A stretch of DNA of 64,000 nt from Arthrobacter russicus (GCF_031454135.1 NZ_JAVDQF010000001.1:1426001-1490000); one strand, 5' to 3'; counted from the first letter of the stretch, positions 43,614 through 53,379 are shown. Numbers and translations are program-made. Notes: a model not told the origin generated them from the sequence alone.

Positions 43614-44006
43614 ATGTCAAGCAAGAAAAAGATCCGCAACACGCTTTTGATCGTGCTTCTATCCCTCTTCGCGCTGACCAGCCTGGCCACCCCCGCCCAG
43701 GCCAACTCTGCCGATCCGGTCAAACCCTACAATTACGTTTGCACCGACAATTCCGGTCAGGACCAAGATTGGAACGGGAAAGACCCCTACACCTGTGTGG
43801 GTGCGATGAAGGTCTTCGACGCGAACAACTGGGAATTGATCAACGTCAAGAACGGCGCGAAATCGGACGAGTACGTGGATTGCTCGGGTCAAGACGAGAA
43901 CGGCATGCTGACCGTGTTCACGAAATCAGAAGTGCTCGGCAACGCGGTCGCGAAATTCGTCTGGAACGACGGTTGGATCGAAACCTTCAACTGCCTCTCC
44001 ACCTGA
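43614..44006 (+). CDS. Small secreted cysteine-containing protein of unknown function
   Basis: A 130-aa protein with a clear signal peptide: basic SSKKKIR, a hydrophobic core LLIVLLSLFALTSLA, and an Ala-x-Ala type cleavage site near PAQANS. The mature protein of about 100 residues has four cysteines (YVCTD, YTCVG, VDCSG, FNCLS) that could make two disulfides, and it is rich in Asp, Asn and Trp. AGGAG precedes the ATG. It follows the chvE terminator, so it has its own transcript. I recognise no family. Confidence 0.8.
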   Translation: MSSKKKIRNTLLIVLLSLFALTSLATPAQANSADPVKPYNYVCTDNSGQDQDWNGKDPYTCVGAMKVFDANNWELINVKNGAKSDEYVDCSGQDENGMLTVFTKSEVLGNAVAKFVWNDGWIETFNCLST

Positions 44007-44027
44007 GCCAAGCGGAAACTGCCGGGA

Positions 44028-45206
44028 CTAAGCCCCTGCAGCCTCTGCAGTACCGGGTGACTCGTCCGCGGGTTCATCCGGTGCTGCGGAGGCCGGCGGC
44101 GGGTTGACCGCTGGGTCCGATTCCCAGCCGCGGGACGCGATGTAGCGGACCGCGGCATTGGTCACGGCCAACAACGGAACCGCGAACAGGGCCCCCGGGA
44201 TGCCGGCCAGGAACGAACCGGCAGCCACGGCGAGGATCACCGCGACCGGGTGCAGCGAGACCGCTTTGCCCATGACCAACGGTTGCAGGATGTGGCTCTC
44301 CGCCTGCTGCACCACCAAGACGATGATCAACATGATCAGCGCATTGATCGGGCCGTTGGCAACCAGCGCCAGCAGCACCGCCACGCCGCCGGTCACCAAG
44401 GCGCCCAGAATCGGGATGAACGAGCCGAGGAAAACCAGGACGCCGAGCGGCAAGGCCAGGGGTACTTGGATGATCGCCGCGCCGACCCCGATGCCCACGG
44501 CGTCCACGAAGGCCACGAAAACCTGGACCCGGACGTAGCTGACCATGGAGCGCCAGCCCCGGCGCCCGGCGCCATTTCCAGCAGCACGCGCCCGGCGCGG
44601 CAACAGTCCGACCAAAAACATCCAGATCCGTTCGCCCTCGAGCAGGAAGAAGATCAGGATGAACAGAGCCAGGATCAGACCGGCGCCGAAGTGCCCGGCC
44701 GTGCTGCCGAACGACAACGCTCCGTTGAGAATGCTGCTGCTGTTGTTCTCCAGCGATTGCCCGGCCTGTTTGAGGTATCCGTCAATCTGATCGGTGGTCA
44801 GGTGCAGCGGTCCGTCGGAAAGCCATTGTTGGATTTTCTGCACGCCTTGCAGCGCTTCGCTCCACAAGTCTTGGAAACCGGTGTAAATCTGCCGGCCCAC
44901 CAAGGCGAGTGCGGCGACCACGACGACGATCAAGCCCAGTTCCGCGATCGCCACGGCCAGACCACGGGGCACCTTGTGCGCGGTGAGCCAACGCACCACC
45001 GGCAGCAACAACCCGGCTAGCAGCGCCGCGACCATGATCGGGATGACCAGGAAGCTGACGAAGCTCAGCAGCCAGATCAGCCCACCGGCAACGATCACGA
45101 CCAGCCCGAGCCGCCAGGCCCAGTCCGCCGCGATCCGCAATGCGTACGGGATGTCCTGTGGACCGTCCGGTTGTTGCCCGGCATCGCCGGTGAGTTGATC
45201 CGCCAT
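44028..45206 (-). CDS. AI-2E family transporter (PerM/TqsA-like)
   Basis: The 392-aa membrane protein has the AI-2E/UPF0118 layout: two N-terminal helices, a soluble segment (about residues 100-170), then a helix cluster with GSFIPILGALVTGGVAVLLALV. The conserved PLVMGKAVSLHPVAVILAVAAG follows near residue 330. Family members export AI-2 or act as Na+/H+ antiporters; the substrate here is unknown. The C-terminal tail is Pro/Ala/Glu-rich and disordered. It is monocistronic and convergent with the small secreted protein gene. Confidence 0.88.
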   Translation of the reverse strand: MADQLTGDAGQQPDGPQDIPYALRIAADWAWRLGLVVIVAGGLIWLLSFVSFLVIPIMVAALLAGLLLPVVRWLTAHKVPRGLAVAIAELGLIVVVVAALALVGRQIYTGFQDLWSEALQGVQKIQQWLSDGPLHLTTDQIDGYLKQAGQSLENNSSSILNGALSFGSTAGHFGAGLILALFILIFFLLEGERIWMFLVGLLPRRARAAGNGAGRRGWRSMVSYVRVQVFVAFVDAVGIGVGAAIIQVPLALPLGVLVFLGSFIPILGALVTGGVAVLLALVANGPINALIMLIIVLVVQQAESHILQPLVMGKAVSLHPVAVILAVAAGSFLAGIPGALFAVPLLAVTNAAVRYIASRGWESDPAVNPPPASAAPDEPADESPGTAEAAGA

Positions 45207-45260
45207 AGCTCAATGCTGGCCTACCGGGCCGGGAATGCGAAACGCACCGCCGTCCGCGGC

Positions 45261-46442
45261 TCAGAATCGGATCGCGTCGATCACCTTGACCCGGACCGCG
45301 ATCAGCGCCGGCACCGCACCGGCGATCGCTCCGGCCAGGATCGCCGCACCGAGGCCGATCAGCGCGGCGCTGATCGGGAACGGCGGGAACTCGGTCATTC
45401 CTTGGCCGATCGCCGATTCCAGCCACGGGTTTTTCACCAGGATGATGGCGCCCATCACCCCCACGATTCCGGCAATCGTGGTCGCCACGATCGATTCCAT
45501 CAGCACGCCGAAGAACACCCGGCTGCCGGTGGCGCCGAAGCTGCGCCGGATGCCGATTTCGCGGACCCGGTAGCGGATGGTCACCAAGGTGATGTTCAGC
45601 AGGCTGAGGATGCCCAGGAACATCACCAAACCGGCGATGCCGGATATCCCCCATTGAATCGGGGCGAACGGGTCGCCCCGGGCCCCGAAATCCGCTCGGC
45701 GTGCGTCGACGCTCGCCTTCGGAAATACCGCGGACAAGTCTGATTGCAACGCTTGCATCACCGTGTCGGCTTGATCCGGTTGCACCCAGACCTCGAAGTT
45801 CAGTCTGCCACCGTAGGGGCTCGGTTCGAGCGCGACGTCGGACACCACGAAAGCCTGGGGCTGTGCCGGCTGGAATTCATCCGGCACCACCCCGATCAGC
45901 ACTGTGGTCTTTTCAGTCGTGCCGAGGAGCTTGATCTCCGGCTGGGTGTTCAGATCCGGCCGGCCCATCGCTTTGTAGAACGCCTCGTTGACCACGAGCG
46001 CCGGGGTCAGCCGCTGCGCGTCGTCGGCTGCGAACCACGATCCTTTGACCAGTTTGGTCCGATGGATCACCCCGTAGGCCGGATCGATCCGGGTCATCAT
46101 GGTCCGCCGCACGCCGTCGGGGAATTGGAATTCGCCGGCGCCCTCCTCTTTCGAACTGGTGTACTGCAGACCGTAGCGGGTGGCCAACTCGCGGAAGGCT
46201 TCGCGCGCTCCGGGCATCGGCGTGCCGGCCCCGGAGGAGAGATATGCGCTGATCGTGGCAGTGCGGCCGCCGTAGACCTCTTGCTTCTGTTCCATGGAGG
46301 TCCGCACCAAATCTCCGACGCCGACCACCGAGGCCAACGCGGCCACCGATATGGCGACGCCGATCAGGGAAAGCAGCACCCGCATTTTCTGTACTTTGAA
46401 CTCACCCCAGGCTTCGACCAGTGCCGCTATGAAGCCGGTCAT
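45261..46442 (-). CDS. MacB/FtsX-like ABC permease
   Basis: The 393-aa permease has one N-terminal helix (MRVLLSLIGVAISVAALASVVG), a large extracytoplasmic domain of about 200 residues, and three C-terminal helices. The conserved cytoplasmic loop YRVREIGIRRSFGATGSRVF is typical of MacB. MacB-type systems work as mechanotransmission exporters of peptides or lipoproteins rather than classic channels. It overlaps the ATPase gene by 4 nt and is last in the adaptor-ATPase-permease operon. Confidence 0.88.
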   Translation of the reverse strand: MTGFIAALVEAWGEFKVQKMRVLLSLIGVAISVAALASVVGVGDLVRTSMEQKQEVYGGRTATISAYLSSGAGTPMPGAREAFRELATRYGLQYTSSKEEGAGEFQFPDGVRRTMMTRIDPAYGVIHRTKLVKGSWFAADDAQRLTPALVVNEAFYKAMGRPDLNTQPEIKLLGTTEKTTVLIGVVPDEFQPAQPQAFVVSDVALEPSPYGGRLNFEVWVQPDQADTVMQALQSDLSAVFPKASVDARRADFGARGDPFAPIQWGISGIAGLVMFLGILSLLNITLVTIRYRVREIGIRRSFGATGSRVFFGVLMESIVATTIAGIVGVMGAIILVKNPWLESAIGQGMTEFPPFPISAALIGLGAAILAGAIAGAVPALIAVRVKVIDAIRF

Positions 46443-47167
46443 ACCAGCGCCTCCTGGATCGAGTCGGCGAGCGATGGGTCTTCGGTCAATACTCCGCTGT
46501 CCAAGCGGTAGTGGTTCCGGGCCAACCGCGCGACGTTCAGATCATGGGTGATCGTGACCAGGGCCGCACCGGTCTCCGCAGCCACCGCGTCCAAGAGCCG
46601 CATCACGCTCTGCCCGGTCTCCACGTCCAAGGCCCCGGTGGGCTCATCCGCCAGGATCAGCTGCGGACGGCGCACCAAGGCCCGGGCGATCGCCACCCGC
46701 TGCTGCTCACCGCCGGAGAGCAGGTTCGGCACCGTGTCCATCCGGTCGGCCAAACCGACTTGGTCCAGCATCTCCGCAGCAAGCCTGCGCCGTCGCCAGA
46801 ACTTTTCCGGGTTCGCATACAGCAGCGGCATCATGACGTTGTCCAAGGCACTCCGTCCGGGCAGCAGGTTGAACTGCTGGAAAACGAAACCCACCGAAGC
46901 TCCGCGCTGTTTCGCCCTGGCGCGGTCATTGAGCCTGCGGGCGTCCCGGCCCAGGAACCGGACCGTGCCTCCGGTGGGCAGATCGAGTAGTCCGAGCAGA
47001 TTCAGCAGCGTGGATTTCCCCGAACCGGAGCGGCCGACGATTGCCGTGTGATCACCCTTGCGCAAGGTCAAGTCGATGCCGCGCAGGATGTGCAGCGGTT
47101 CGTCATTGGGCAGCAACACGGTGCGCGTGACGTCTTCGAGTTCGATCAGCACCTGCTGTTGCTCCAT
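46439..47167 (-). CDS. MacB/LolD-like ABC ATPase
   Basis: The 242-aa ATPase has Walker A GRSGSGKST, Q-loop FVFQQFNLLPGRSALDNVMMP, signature LSGGEQQRVAIARAL, Walker B LILADEPTGALD and H-loop TITHD. These are classic for the type VII (MacB/LolD/FtsE) family. ATG at 47167 starts 4 nt after the adaptor stop. The frame is open further upstream, but the alternative overlaps the adaptor gene and lacks family homology. Confidence 0.92.
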   Translation of the reverse strand: MEQQQVLIELEDVTRTVLLPNDEPLHILRGIDLTLRKGDHTAIVGRSGSGKSTLLNLLGLLDLPTGGTVRFLGRDARRLNDRARAKQRGASVGFVFQQFNLLPGRSALDNVMMPLLYANPEKFWRRRRLAAEMLDQVGLADRMDTVPNLLSGGEQQRVAIARALVRRPQLILADEPTGALDVETGQSVMRLLDAVAAETGAALVTITHDLNVARLARNHYRLDSGVLTEDPSLADSIQEALV

Positions 47168-47171
47168 CGCG

Positions 47172-48284
47172 CTAGCCACCGACGTTCTCCGAAGCCGCAG
47201 AGCCAGGACCGCCGGAACACACCGCCCCGGGCGGACAGCCCGCATTCCGATCCGCTGCCGCCCCGGGGACGTAGCGCAGAATGCCGTCGCCTACCGCGAG
47301 GCCGGCCGTCACCTCGACCATTTTCCCGTCGTTGAGCCCCAGCGTGACTTTTCGCTCCTGCGGGCCCTGCTCGCCCTGCAACCACACGAGACCGCTTTGA
47401 AAAGTCCCTTTGACCGCGGTCAGCGGAACCACGACCACGTCCTTGGCACTGCCGGCCACGAGGGAGAGCTTGGCGCCCAAGCCGGCGAAAACCGGAGTCC
47501 CGGCCGGCACCTTGCAGGTCACTTTGCCGGAGAGTGCGGCGTCGTCGCCGGTCCCGCTGCCGGCTCCGCCCTGGCCGGAGCCCGGTCCGGCGCCAGAGGC
47601 CGCCGGCACCGCCATGCCGCCATTCCCGGCACCGCCGCTGGAACCGGTGCCCGGCTTCGAGCCGAGATCAGCCGCGGAAATGACCACATTGGGGCACTCG
47701 AACGGGGCCGGGCCATTATTGACCGTGGCGGTCGAGGTAGTCGGCTTGTTGAGCAGCCGGAACTGCTGCGCGCTGTCCAGCGATCCCTCGATCGAGAGCG
47801 ACTGCTGCCCGATGCTGCCGACATTCTGGCCGATCGACACCTGTTGTTCGAGCAGTACCTGGAAGTTCTCCAGCGTCCCTCCTGCCGGAGCCAGCACATT
47901 GCTGTATTTGTAGACCGGCTTGCTCGGCGGAGCCTGCGGATCGGAGTTCGGCGCTTGCTTGACCTCGGTTTTGACCTGGAACAACGGATCGCCTTCGGCC
48001 AACGTGGCTTTGGCATCGACGAAGATTTTCACCACCTCGCCGATCGCGTTGGAAAGCACCGGTATCGCCGGATCGGAGCGGACCATGCCCTTGATTTCGA
48101 CCACATTGTCGATGTTTCCCTTCGCCACCGAGTAGCTCACCGGCTCGATGTTCGCGGCCGGAGCGCCCACCACCGTACCCGGTTTGAGCCCGTCCAAAAA
48201 CGCGATCTTCACCAAAGCCACCGCGATCACGGCGAAAACTGCGATCCAAACCACTGGAAAGACGATCCTGCGCATTATCCTCAT
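47172..48284 (-). CDS. HlyD/MacA-like membrane-fusion adaptor
   Basis: The 370-aa protein has one N-terminal signal anchor (IVFPVVWIAVFAVIAVALV), a biotinyl-lipoyl-like domain split by a hairpin (EVVKIFVDAKATLAEGDPLFQV, then LAPAGGTLENFQVLLEQQVSIGQNV), and a beta-barrel region. It carries an unusual Gly/Ser/Ala-rich linker of about 45 residues near the middle. ATG at 48284 has GAGGA 6 nt upstream and is preferred over an earlier start. As in other Gram-positive MacA-like adaptors, no outer-membrane partner is expected. Confidence 0.82.
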   Translation of the reverse strand: MRIMRRIVFPVVWIAVFAVIAVALVKIAFLDGLKPGTVVGAPAANIEPVSYSVAKGNIDNVVEIKGMVRSDPAIPVLSNAIGEVVKIFVDAKATLAEGDPLFQVKTEVKQAPNSDPQAPPSKPVYKYSNVLAPAGGTLENFQVLLEQQVSIGQNVGSIGQQSLSIEGSLDSAQQFRLLNKPTTSTATVNNGPAPFECPNVVISAADLGSKPGTGSSGGAGNGGMAVPAASGAGPGSGQGGAGSGTGDDAALSGKVTCKVPAGTPVFAGLGAKLSLVAGSAKDVVVVPLTAVKGTFQSGLVWLQGEQGPQERKVTLGLNDGKMVEVTAGLAVGDGILRYVPGAAADRNAGCPPGAVCSGGPGSAASENVGG

Positions 48285-48398
48285 CGGAATCCTCTGCTTT
48301 CGGAGTTGTATGCTGCCAGCAACCATTGCATACTGAGTACGCAAGTAGCAAGAGTTAATCCACGGCTGTTACAGAACCGACAATGAAACAATGTGTCC

Positions 48399-49493
48399 AT
48401 GGCGAAACAACAAACCCACATCCTCCGGCCCGACTGGTACGCGGACGGAACCCCCGACCCGCTGACCGCGACCGGCAAGGCCCTGCGATGGGGCGTGGTC
48501 TCCACCGGGAGCATCGCCCACTCGGTCACCGGCGACTTGGCGTTGCTCGCCGATGCGGAACTGCAAGCGGTTTCCTCGCGGGATGCCGGCAAGGCCGCGG
48601 CCTTCGCGGAAGAATTCGGCTTCCGGACCAGCTATCCCGACCAGGACGGCGTGCCCGGCTACCAACGGATGTGCCAAGACCCCGAGGTCGACGTGGTGTA
48701 CATCGGGACGCCGCACGGGCAACATTTCGAGGTCGCCGAAGCAGCCCTGCGCGCAGGCAAACATGTGCTCTGCGAGAAAGCCCTGACCATCAACGCCCGG
48801 GAGGCCGAAGCGCTGGTCCGGCTCGCCGGAACCCAGGGCGTGTTCTTCATGGAAGCGCTGTGGTCCAGGTTCGTGCCGGGCGTGCAGCGCGCCCTGGAAA
48901 TCGTCGCCGCAGGCGAACTGGGCAGCATCCGATGGGTCCGTGCGGACTTGGGCTTTCCGGCGCCCCGGGATCTCAGTTCGCGGATCTGGGCCCCGGAGGC
49001 CGGTGGCGGAGCGTTGCTGGATCTGACCGTCTACCCCTTGCTCTGGGCCTGGGGGATGCTCGGCGCACCGGAGCGGGTCCAGGCCACCGGGTCAATCACC
49101 GAATGGGGCGTGGACGAACAGAATGCCATCACCTTGGGCTACCCGGACGGCGCGCTCGCGCAATTGATGAGTTCCTTCGTGGCCCAAGGGCCGCGCACCG
49201 CCAGCATTGCCGGCACCGAGGGCTTCATGGAAACCGAGGGCTCCATGAACAATCCCTCGGCCCTGAAGATCCGGGCCGGCTGGAACGGGTCCGGCTGGGA
49301 CGTCGAACGCACTGAGGAGTTCACCTGGCCGGGGCGCGGTTATGTTTACGAACTCCGCGAAGTGACCCGCTGCATCCAAGCCGGAAAACAGCAGAGCCCC
49401 ACCATGCCGTGGCAGGACTCGCTGGACATCATGCGGTTCTTGGACCAGGTCCGTGAGCAGTTAGGCGTCCGGTATCCGAACGACCTAGACTGA
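48399..49493 (+). CDS. Gfo/Idh/MocA family oxidoreductase
   Basis: The 364-aa NAD(P)-dependent dehydrogenase has an N-terminal Rossmann fold (WGVVSTGSIAHSVTGDLALL), VVYIGTPHGQHFEVAEAAL and the family lysine in LCEKALTINA. Most relatives have CEKP; here Pro is replaced by Ala. The C-terminal domain begins near residue 150 with FFMEALWSRFVPG, resembling dihydrodiol/xylose dehydrogenase-like members. ATG at 48399 is preferred over GTG at 48393; the ribosome site is weak. The MBL-fold gene follows at 25 nt on the same strand. Confidence 0.88.
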   Translation: MAKQQTHILRPDWYADGTPDPLTATGKALRWGVVSTGSIAHSVTGDLALLADAELQAVSSRDAGKAAAFAEEFGFRTSYPDQDGVPGYQRMCQDPEVDVVYIGTPHGQHFEVAEAALRAGKHVLCEKALTINAREAEALVRLAGTQGVFFMEALWSRFVPGVQRALEIVAAGELGSIRWVRADLGFPAPRDLSSRIWAPEAGGGALLDLTVYPLLWAWGMLGAPERVQATGSITEWGVDEQNAITLGYPDGALAQLMSSFVAQGPRTASIAGTEGFMETEGSMNNPSALKIRAGWNGSGWDVERTEEFTWPGRGYVYELREVTRCIQAGKQQSPTMPWQDSLDIMRFLDQVREQLGVRYPNDLD

Positions 49494-49518
49494 GCGGACT
49501 CAATTCTAGGGGGAAGAA

Positions 49519-50289
49519 ATGACTGGTATCGCACTGACCTTGATCGGCGGGCCGACCGCACTGATCGACTACCGGGGGACGGTTTTCCTGACCGATCCGA
49601 CCTTCGATCCGCCCGGGGAATACCCGATCGGTCCGAACGAGGTGCTGCGCAAGCTTTCCGGCCCGGCGTTGCCGCTGCCCGGCCTTCCGGAACTGGATGC
49701 GATCCTGCTTTCGCATGATGAGCACCCGGACAATCTGGACGAGTTCGGACGTTTGGCCTTGGCCCGGGCCGGCCAAGTGCTGAGTACTCCGGGAGCGGCA
49801 TCCCGGATCAGCGGGGTGCTCGGGCTGCACCCCTGGGAATCAGCCGAGGTCAACGGAACCCTGGTCACCGCGGTACCGGCGTTGCACGGGCCGGAAGAGA
49901 TCGACAACGCCACCGTGGAAGCCGAAGTCGGCGAAGTGGTCGGCTTCGTGCTGGAGGCGGCAGGTGCGCCCACCGTCTATGTATCCGGCGACAACGCCTC
50001 ATTGAAGATCGTCGAAGCCGTGGCGGCGGGTTTCCCGGATATCGCCGTGGCGGTGTTGTTCACCGGGGCAGCCCGCACCGAACTGTTCGACGGCGCGCCG
50101 CTCACCTTGACCGCGGAACAAGCCGCCGAAGCCGCACGGTTGATGCCCGACGCCGTCGTGGTTCCGGTGCACAGCGAAGGCTGGGCGCATTTCAGCGAAG
50201 GACATGCCGAACTTGAGGCGAGCTTCGAGTCCGCCGGCATTGCGGCACGCTTGGTCCTGCCGATGCCCGGCGTCGCGCTCGAACTCTGA
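49519..50289 (+). CDS. Metallo-beta-lactamase-fold hydrolase (UlaG-like)
   Basis: The 256-aa cytoplasmic protein has the MBL metal motif LLSHDEHPDNLD (residues 63-74), then VPALHGP, YVSGDN and VPVHSEGWAHF, the expected order of metal ligands in the UlaG/L-ascorbate-6-phosphate lactonase-like branch. The substrate is unknown. GGGGGAAG is a strong ribosome site. It probably forms an operon with the Gfo/Idh/MocA gene, which suggests sugar-derivative metabolism. Confidence 0.85.
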   Translation: MTGIALTLIGGPTALIDYRGTVFLTDPTFDPPGEYPIGPNEVLRKLSGPALPLPGLPELDAILLSHDEHPDNLDEFGRLALARAGQVLSTPGAASRISGVLGLHPWESAEVNGTLVTAVPALHGPEEIDNATVEAEVGEVVGFVLEAAGAPTVYVSGDNASLKIVEAVAAGFPDIAVAVLFTGAARTELFDGAPLTLTAEQAAEAARLMPDAVVVPVHSEGWAHFSEGHAELEASFESAGIAARLVLPMPGVALEL

Positions 50290-50316
50290 GCACGGCACCG
50301 GGCCCACGGCGAAGAC

Positions 50317-50649
50317 TCAGGTCAACCGGTAGGTGAAGTACCAGCGTTGCGAAACCGGCATGCTTTCGCCGGCCCAACCGCATTTGCGCACGATGATCGC
50401 CAGGTTTTCCCGGAAATACGCCTCCTTGGCGCGGCACTCTTCCACCGAGCCGAAAAAGGCGATCTGTTCCTGCCCCTGCACCGCGACCGCCGGTCGGATT
50501 GCCGCTCCGGCCGGCGGCGCGGCAAACAGCAGTGTTGAGATCAGCGCTGCGGACCCGCCGGCCAGCATCAGTCGCCGTGGCTTCCGGGTGCGCACTGCGC
50601 CGCGAGCGGTCGCACCGTCTTCGTCCCGCCGTGCTGTGTGTTCCGGCAC
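50317..50649 (-). CDS. Small secreted or membrane-anchored protein coupled to livF
   Basis: A 110-aa protein with a basic N-terminus, a hydrophobic segment (LMLAGGSAALISTLLFA) and a likely signal cleavage after PPAGAA. The mature part of about 60 residues has two cysteines (EECRAKE, RKCGWAG) and ends QRWYFTYRLT. The GTG start directly follows the livF TGA with no gap, so it belongs to the liv operon. No family is recognised; it is shorter than known Liv components. Confidence 0.65.
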   Translation of the reverse strand: MPEHTARRDEDGATARGAVRTRKPRRLMLAGGSAALISTLLFAAPPAGAAIRPAVAVQGQEQIAFFGSVEECRAKEAYFRENLAIIVRKCGWAGESMPVSQRWYFTYRLT

Positions 50650-51363
50650 TCAGGCCACCCCCAAATAGGCTTCTTTGATGGCCGGATTCGCCAGCAGTTC
50701 CTTGCCGGTGCCGCGCTGGGTGATCGCCCCGGTTTCCAGGACGAAGGCCCGGTCCGCCCGGGCCAGCGCCTGATTCGCGTTCTGCTCCACCAAAAGCACC
50801 GTGGTGCCCTGCTTGTTGATTTCGCTGATGATCGAAAAGATCTGCCGGATGAACTGCGGGGCCAGGCCCATTGACGGTTCGTCCAAGAGCAGCAGCTTCG
50901 GGTTCGACATCAGCGCCCGGCCGATCGCGAGCATTTGCTGCTCGCCACCGGACATCGTGCCGCCGAGTTGCTTTTGCCGTTCCTTGAGCCGCGGGAACAG
51001 GTCGAAAACCCGATCCAGATCAGCATCCATCCCAGTTTTGTCGGCGCGTCCGAAGGCGCCCATGTCCAGATTCTCGGCCACCGTCATGCCGGGGAAAATC
51101 CCCCGGCCTTCCGGTGCCTGCGAAATGCCCTGGACCACTCGGATGTGCGCCTTCATCTTGGTGATGTCCGCACCCTCGAAGGTGATCGAACCGGAACTCG
51201 GATTGAGCAACCCGGAGATGGTCTTCATGGTCGTGGTTTTCCCGGCGCCATTGGCCCCGATCAAGGACACGATTTCGCCCTGTTCCACGCTGAAGGACAT
51301 ATTGTGGATCGCCTGGATCCGGCCGTAGAAGACTGAAACGTCGTTCAACTCAAGCAAGGTCAT
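50650..51363 (-). CDS. livF: Branched-chain amino acid ABC importer ATPase LivF
   Basis: The 237-aa ATPase has Walker A GANGAGKTT, the LivF-specific ISQAPEGRGIFPGMTVAENL, signature MSGGEQQMLAIGRAL and Walker B LLLLDEPSMGLAP. ATG at 51363 is chosen because GGGGGAG lies 7 nt upstream. It overlaps the livG 3' end by 14 nt. The last five letters of the LivF Walker B region (MGLAP) are typical of this subfamily. Confidence 0.94.
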   Translation of the reverse strand: MTLLELNDVSVFYGRIQAIHNMSFSVEQGEIVSLIGANGAGKTTTMKTISGLLNPSSGSITFEGADITKMKAHIRVVQGISQAPEGRGIFPGMTVAENLDMGAFGRADKTGMDADLDRVFDLFPRLKERQKQLGGTMSGGEQQMLAIGRALMSNPKLLLLDEPSMGLAPQFIRQIFSIISEINKQGTTVLLVEQNANQALARADRAFVLETGAITQRGTGKELLANPAIKEAYLGVA

Positions 51364-52210
51364 CTTCGGGCTCCCCCAGATATGCGGCAATGACTTTCGG
51401 ATCTTCCCGAATTTCATGCGGTGGACCGTCCGCGATCTTCTTGCCGAACTCCAGCACCACGATCCGGTCAGTGACCCCCATGACCAAACGCATGTCGTGC
51501 TCGATCAGCAAGACCGTGTAGCCGTCGTCGCGGATCGCCCGGATCAGCGTCATCAGCTCTTCTTTTTCCGCCGGGTTGAAGCCGGCGGCGGGTTCGTCCA
51601 GACAGAGCACTTTGGGATCCGTGGCCAGCGCCCGTGCGATCTCCAATCGGCGCTGATGGCCATACGGCAGGTTCTTCGCCAGGGTGCCGGCGAATTCGGC
51701 GATCCCGACGAACTCGAGCAAAGCCATGCCCCGGTCGATCGAACTCTTCTCCTCCCGGACATGCCGGGGCAATCGGAGCAAAGCGCCGAGCACGCTGGTC
51801 CGGTGCCTGGCGTCCAAGCCCACCACGACGTTCTCCAAAGCGGTCATTTCGCTGAAGAGCCTGATGTTCTGGAAGGTCCGGGCCAGCCCGAGCTGGGTGA
51901 TCTTGTGCTTGCGGCGCCCTCCGATGGAATGCCCCTCGAGCAGCACCTTCCCCGAACTCGGTTTGTAGACTCCGGTCATGGCATTGAAGCAGGTGGTCTT
52001 GCCGGCCCCGTTGGGACCGATCAAGCCCAGGATCTCGCCGCGTTTGATCGTGAACGAAACATCGTCGAGCGCCACCAGACCGCCGAATTTGACCGTCAGA
52101 TTCTGCACCTGGACCAAATCATCGCCGATTGCGACGCCGATCTCGCGGTCCGGCGCCACCTTCTCCGCGATTTCCTCGGCGAGCGCATCGCTTCCGCCGA
52201 CGTGGCTCAT
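51350..52210 (-). CDS. livG: Branched-chain amino acid ABC importer ATPase LivG
   Basis: The 286-aa ATPase has an extra N-terminal segment of about 30 residues, Walker [30 protein letters not shown], and a LivG-type signature region [16 protein letters not shown]. The Walker B is [13 protein letters not shown], with the final [15 protein letters not shown]. Its start overlaps the livM stop (ATGA). It pairs with LivF to energise the LivHM channel. Confidence 0.94.
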   Translation of the reverse strand: MSHVGGSDALAEEIAEKVAPDREIGVAIGDDLVQVQNLTVKFGGLVALDDVSFTIKRGEILGLIGPNGAGKTTCFNAMTGVYKPSSGKVLLEGHSIGGRRKHKITQLGLARTFQNIRLFSEMTALENVVVGLDARHRTSVLGALLRLPRHVREEKSSIDRGMALLEFVGIAEFAGTLAKNLPYGHQRRLEIARALATDPKVLCLDEPAAGFNPAEKEELMTLIRAIRDDGYTVLLIEHDMRLVMGVTDRIVVLEFGKKIADGPPHEIREDPKVIAAYLGEPEDDLA

Positions 52211-53379
52211 GCTTGTGCCCCCTTGATCTGGACTCCGTCATTGGGCGATCCACCGGATTCGGAGCTGCCGACGTCGTCGGGCTTTTTCCGGAGCCGGTGG
52301 TAAGCCCGCCGGCTGTACGCCAGCAACTGCTGCCGCGCGGCCAGCAACCCGTGCGTGCGGAAGATCATCAGCAGCACCAGGGCGAGCCCGAAGATCAAAT
52401 ACTTGTAATCCGCGATCGCGGTGAAGCGCAGCGGCACATAGGCCACGATCGCACCGCCGATGATCGCACCCACCTTGTTTCCGGCCCCGCCGAGCACCAC
52501 TGCGGCAAGGAACAGCACCGAGGTCTGCACGTCGAACTTCTGGTTGTTCACGAATCCGGTGGCCCCGGCGAAGAGCGCACCGGACATGCCGCCCACGGCC
52601 GCGCCCATGGCGAAAGCCCAGACTTTGTACTTGAAGGTCGGCACCCCCATGATCTCCGCCGCGTCTTCATCCTCGCGGATCGAGACCCAGGCCCGGCCCA
52701 CCCGGCTGCGCTCCAAGTTGCCGACCAGCAGCAGCACCACGATGATCACGGTGAGGGTGAGCCAATACCAAGGCACTCCATTGGAGTTGTTGAAGATCGG
52801 CACGCCGTCCGGCCCGTCGCCGGGCGGGCGTCCGATGTTCTGGAAGCCGACCTGGCCTTTCATCGCGGGGATGATGGTGGCCAGGATCCGAATGATTTCG
52901 CCGAAGCCGAGGGTCACGATGGCGAGATAGTCGCCGCGCAACCGCAAGGTCGGCACACCCAGGACCACGCCGAAGAACATGGTCACCGCCATCGCTACCG
53001 GAATGGTCCACAAGTAGGGGATCTTCACGAACGGCGAATCCGGGCTGGTGAGCATCGCGGTGGTGTAGGCGCCCACCGCGAAGAAGGCGACATAGCCCAG
53101 GTCGAGCAGGCCCGCATAGCCGACCACGATGTTCAAACCGACCGCTGCCAAGGCGAAAACCGCCATCGCGAAACAGGCCAGGGCGAAGTTGTTGCCGGGC
53201 TCCGTGGTGATGATCGGCGGGTTGAGCACTGGAAGGGCGTAGGCCAATCCGACCACGATCAGCAACCAGAGCCATTGCACCGGCCGGGGCAACCCGCGCC
53301 AGCGTTCGCCCAGTCCGCCGAACAGACCCCGTTTTTGCTTCTTGTTCTGCTGCGCAGATCCACTGATAGTCGAGGTCAT
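52207..53379 (-). CDS. livM: Branched-chain amino acid ABC importer permease LivM
   Basis: The 390-aa permease has a long cytoplasmic N-terminus and about ten helices, with [46 protein letters not shown], and the docking loop [22 protein letters not shown], all characteristic of LivM. The ATG at 53379 overlaps the livH stop by 4 nt. The frame is open much further upstream within livH, but the ATGA overlap and homology fix the start here. Confidence 0.94.
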   Translation of the reverse strand: MTSTISGSAQQNKKQKRGLFGGLGERWRGLPRPVQWLWLLIVVGLAYALPVLNPPIITTEPGNNFALACFAMAVFALAAVGLNIVVGYAGLLDLGYVAFFAVGAYTTAMLTSPDSPFVKIPYLWTIPVAMAVTMFFGVVLGVPTLRLRGDYLAIVTLGFGEIIRILATIIPAMKGQVGFQNIGRPPGDGPDGVPIFNNSNGVPWYWLTLTVIIVVLLLVGNLERSRVGRAWVSIREDEDAAEIMGVPTFKYKVWAFAMGAAVGGMSGALFAGATGFVNNQKFDVQTSVLFLAAVVLGGAGNKVGAIIGGAIVAYVPLRFTAIADYKYLIFGLALVLLMIFRTHGLLAARQQLLAYSRRAYHRLRKKPDDVGSSESGGSPNDGVQIKGAQA

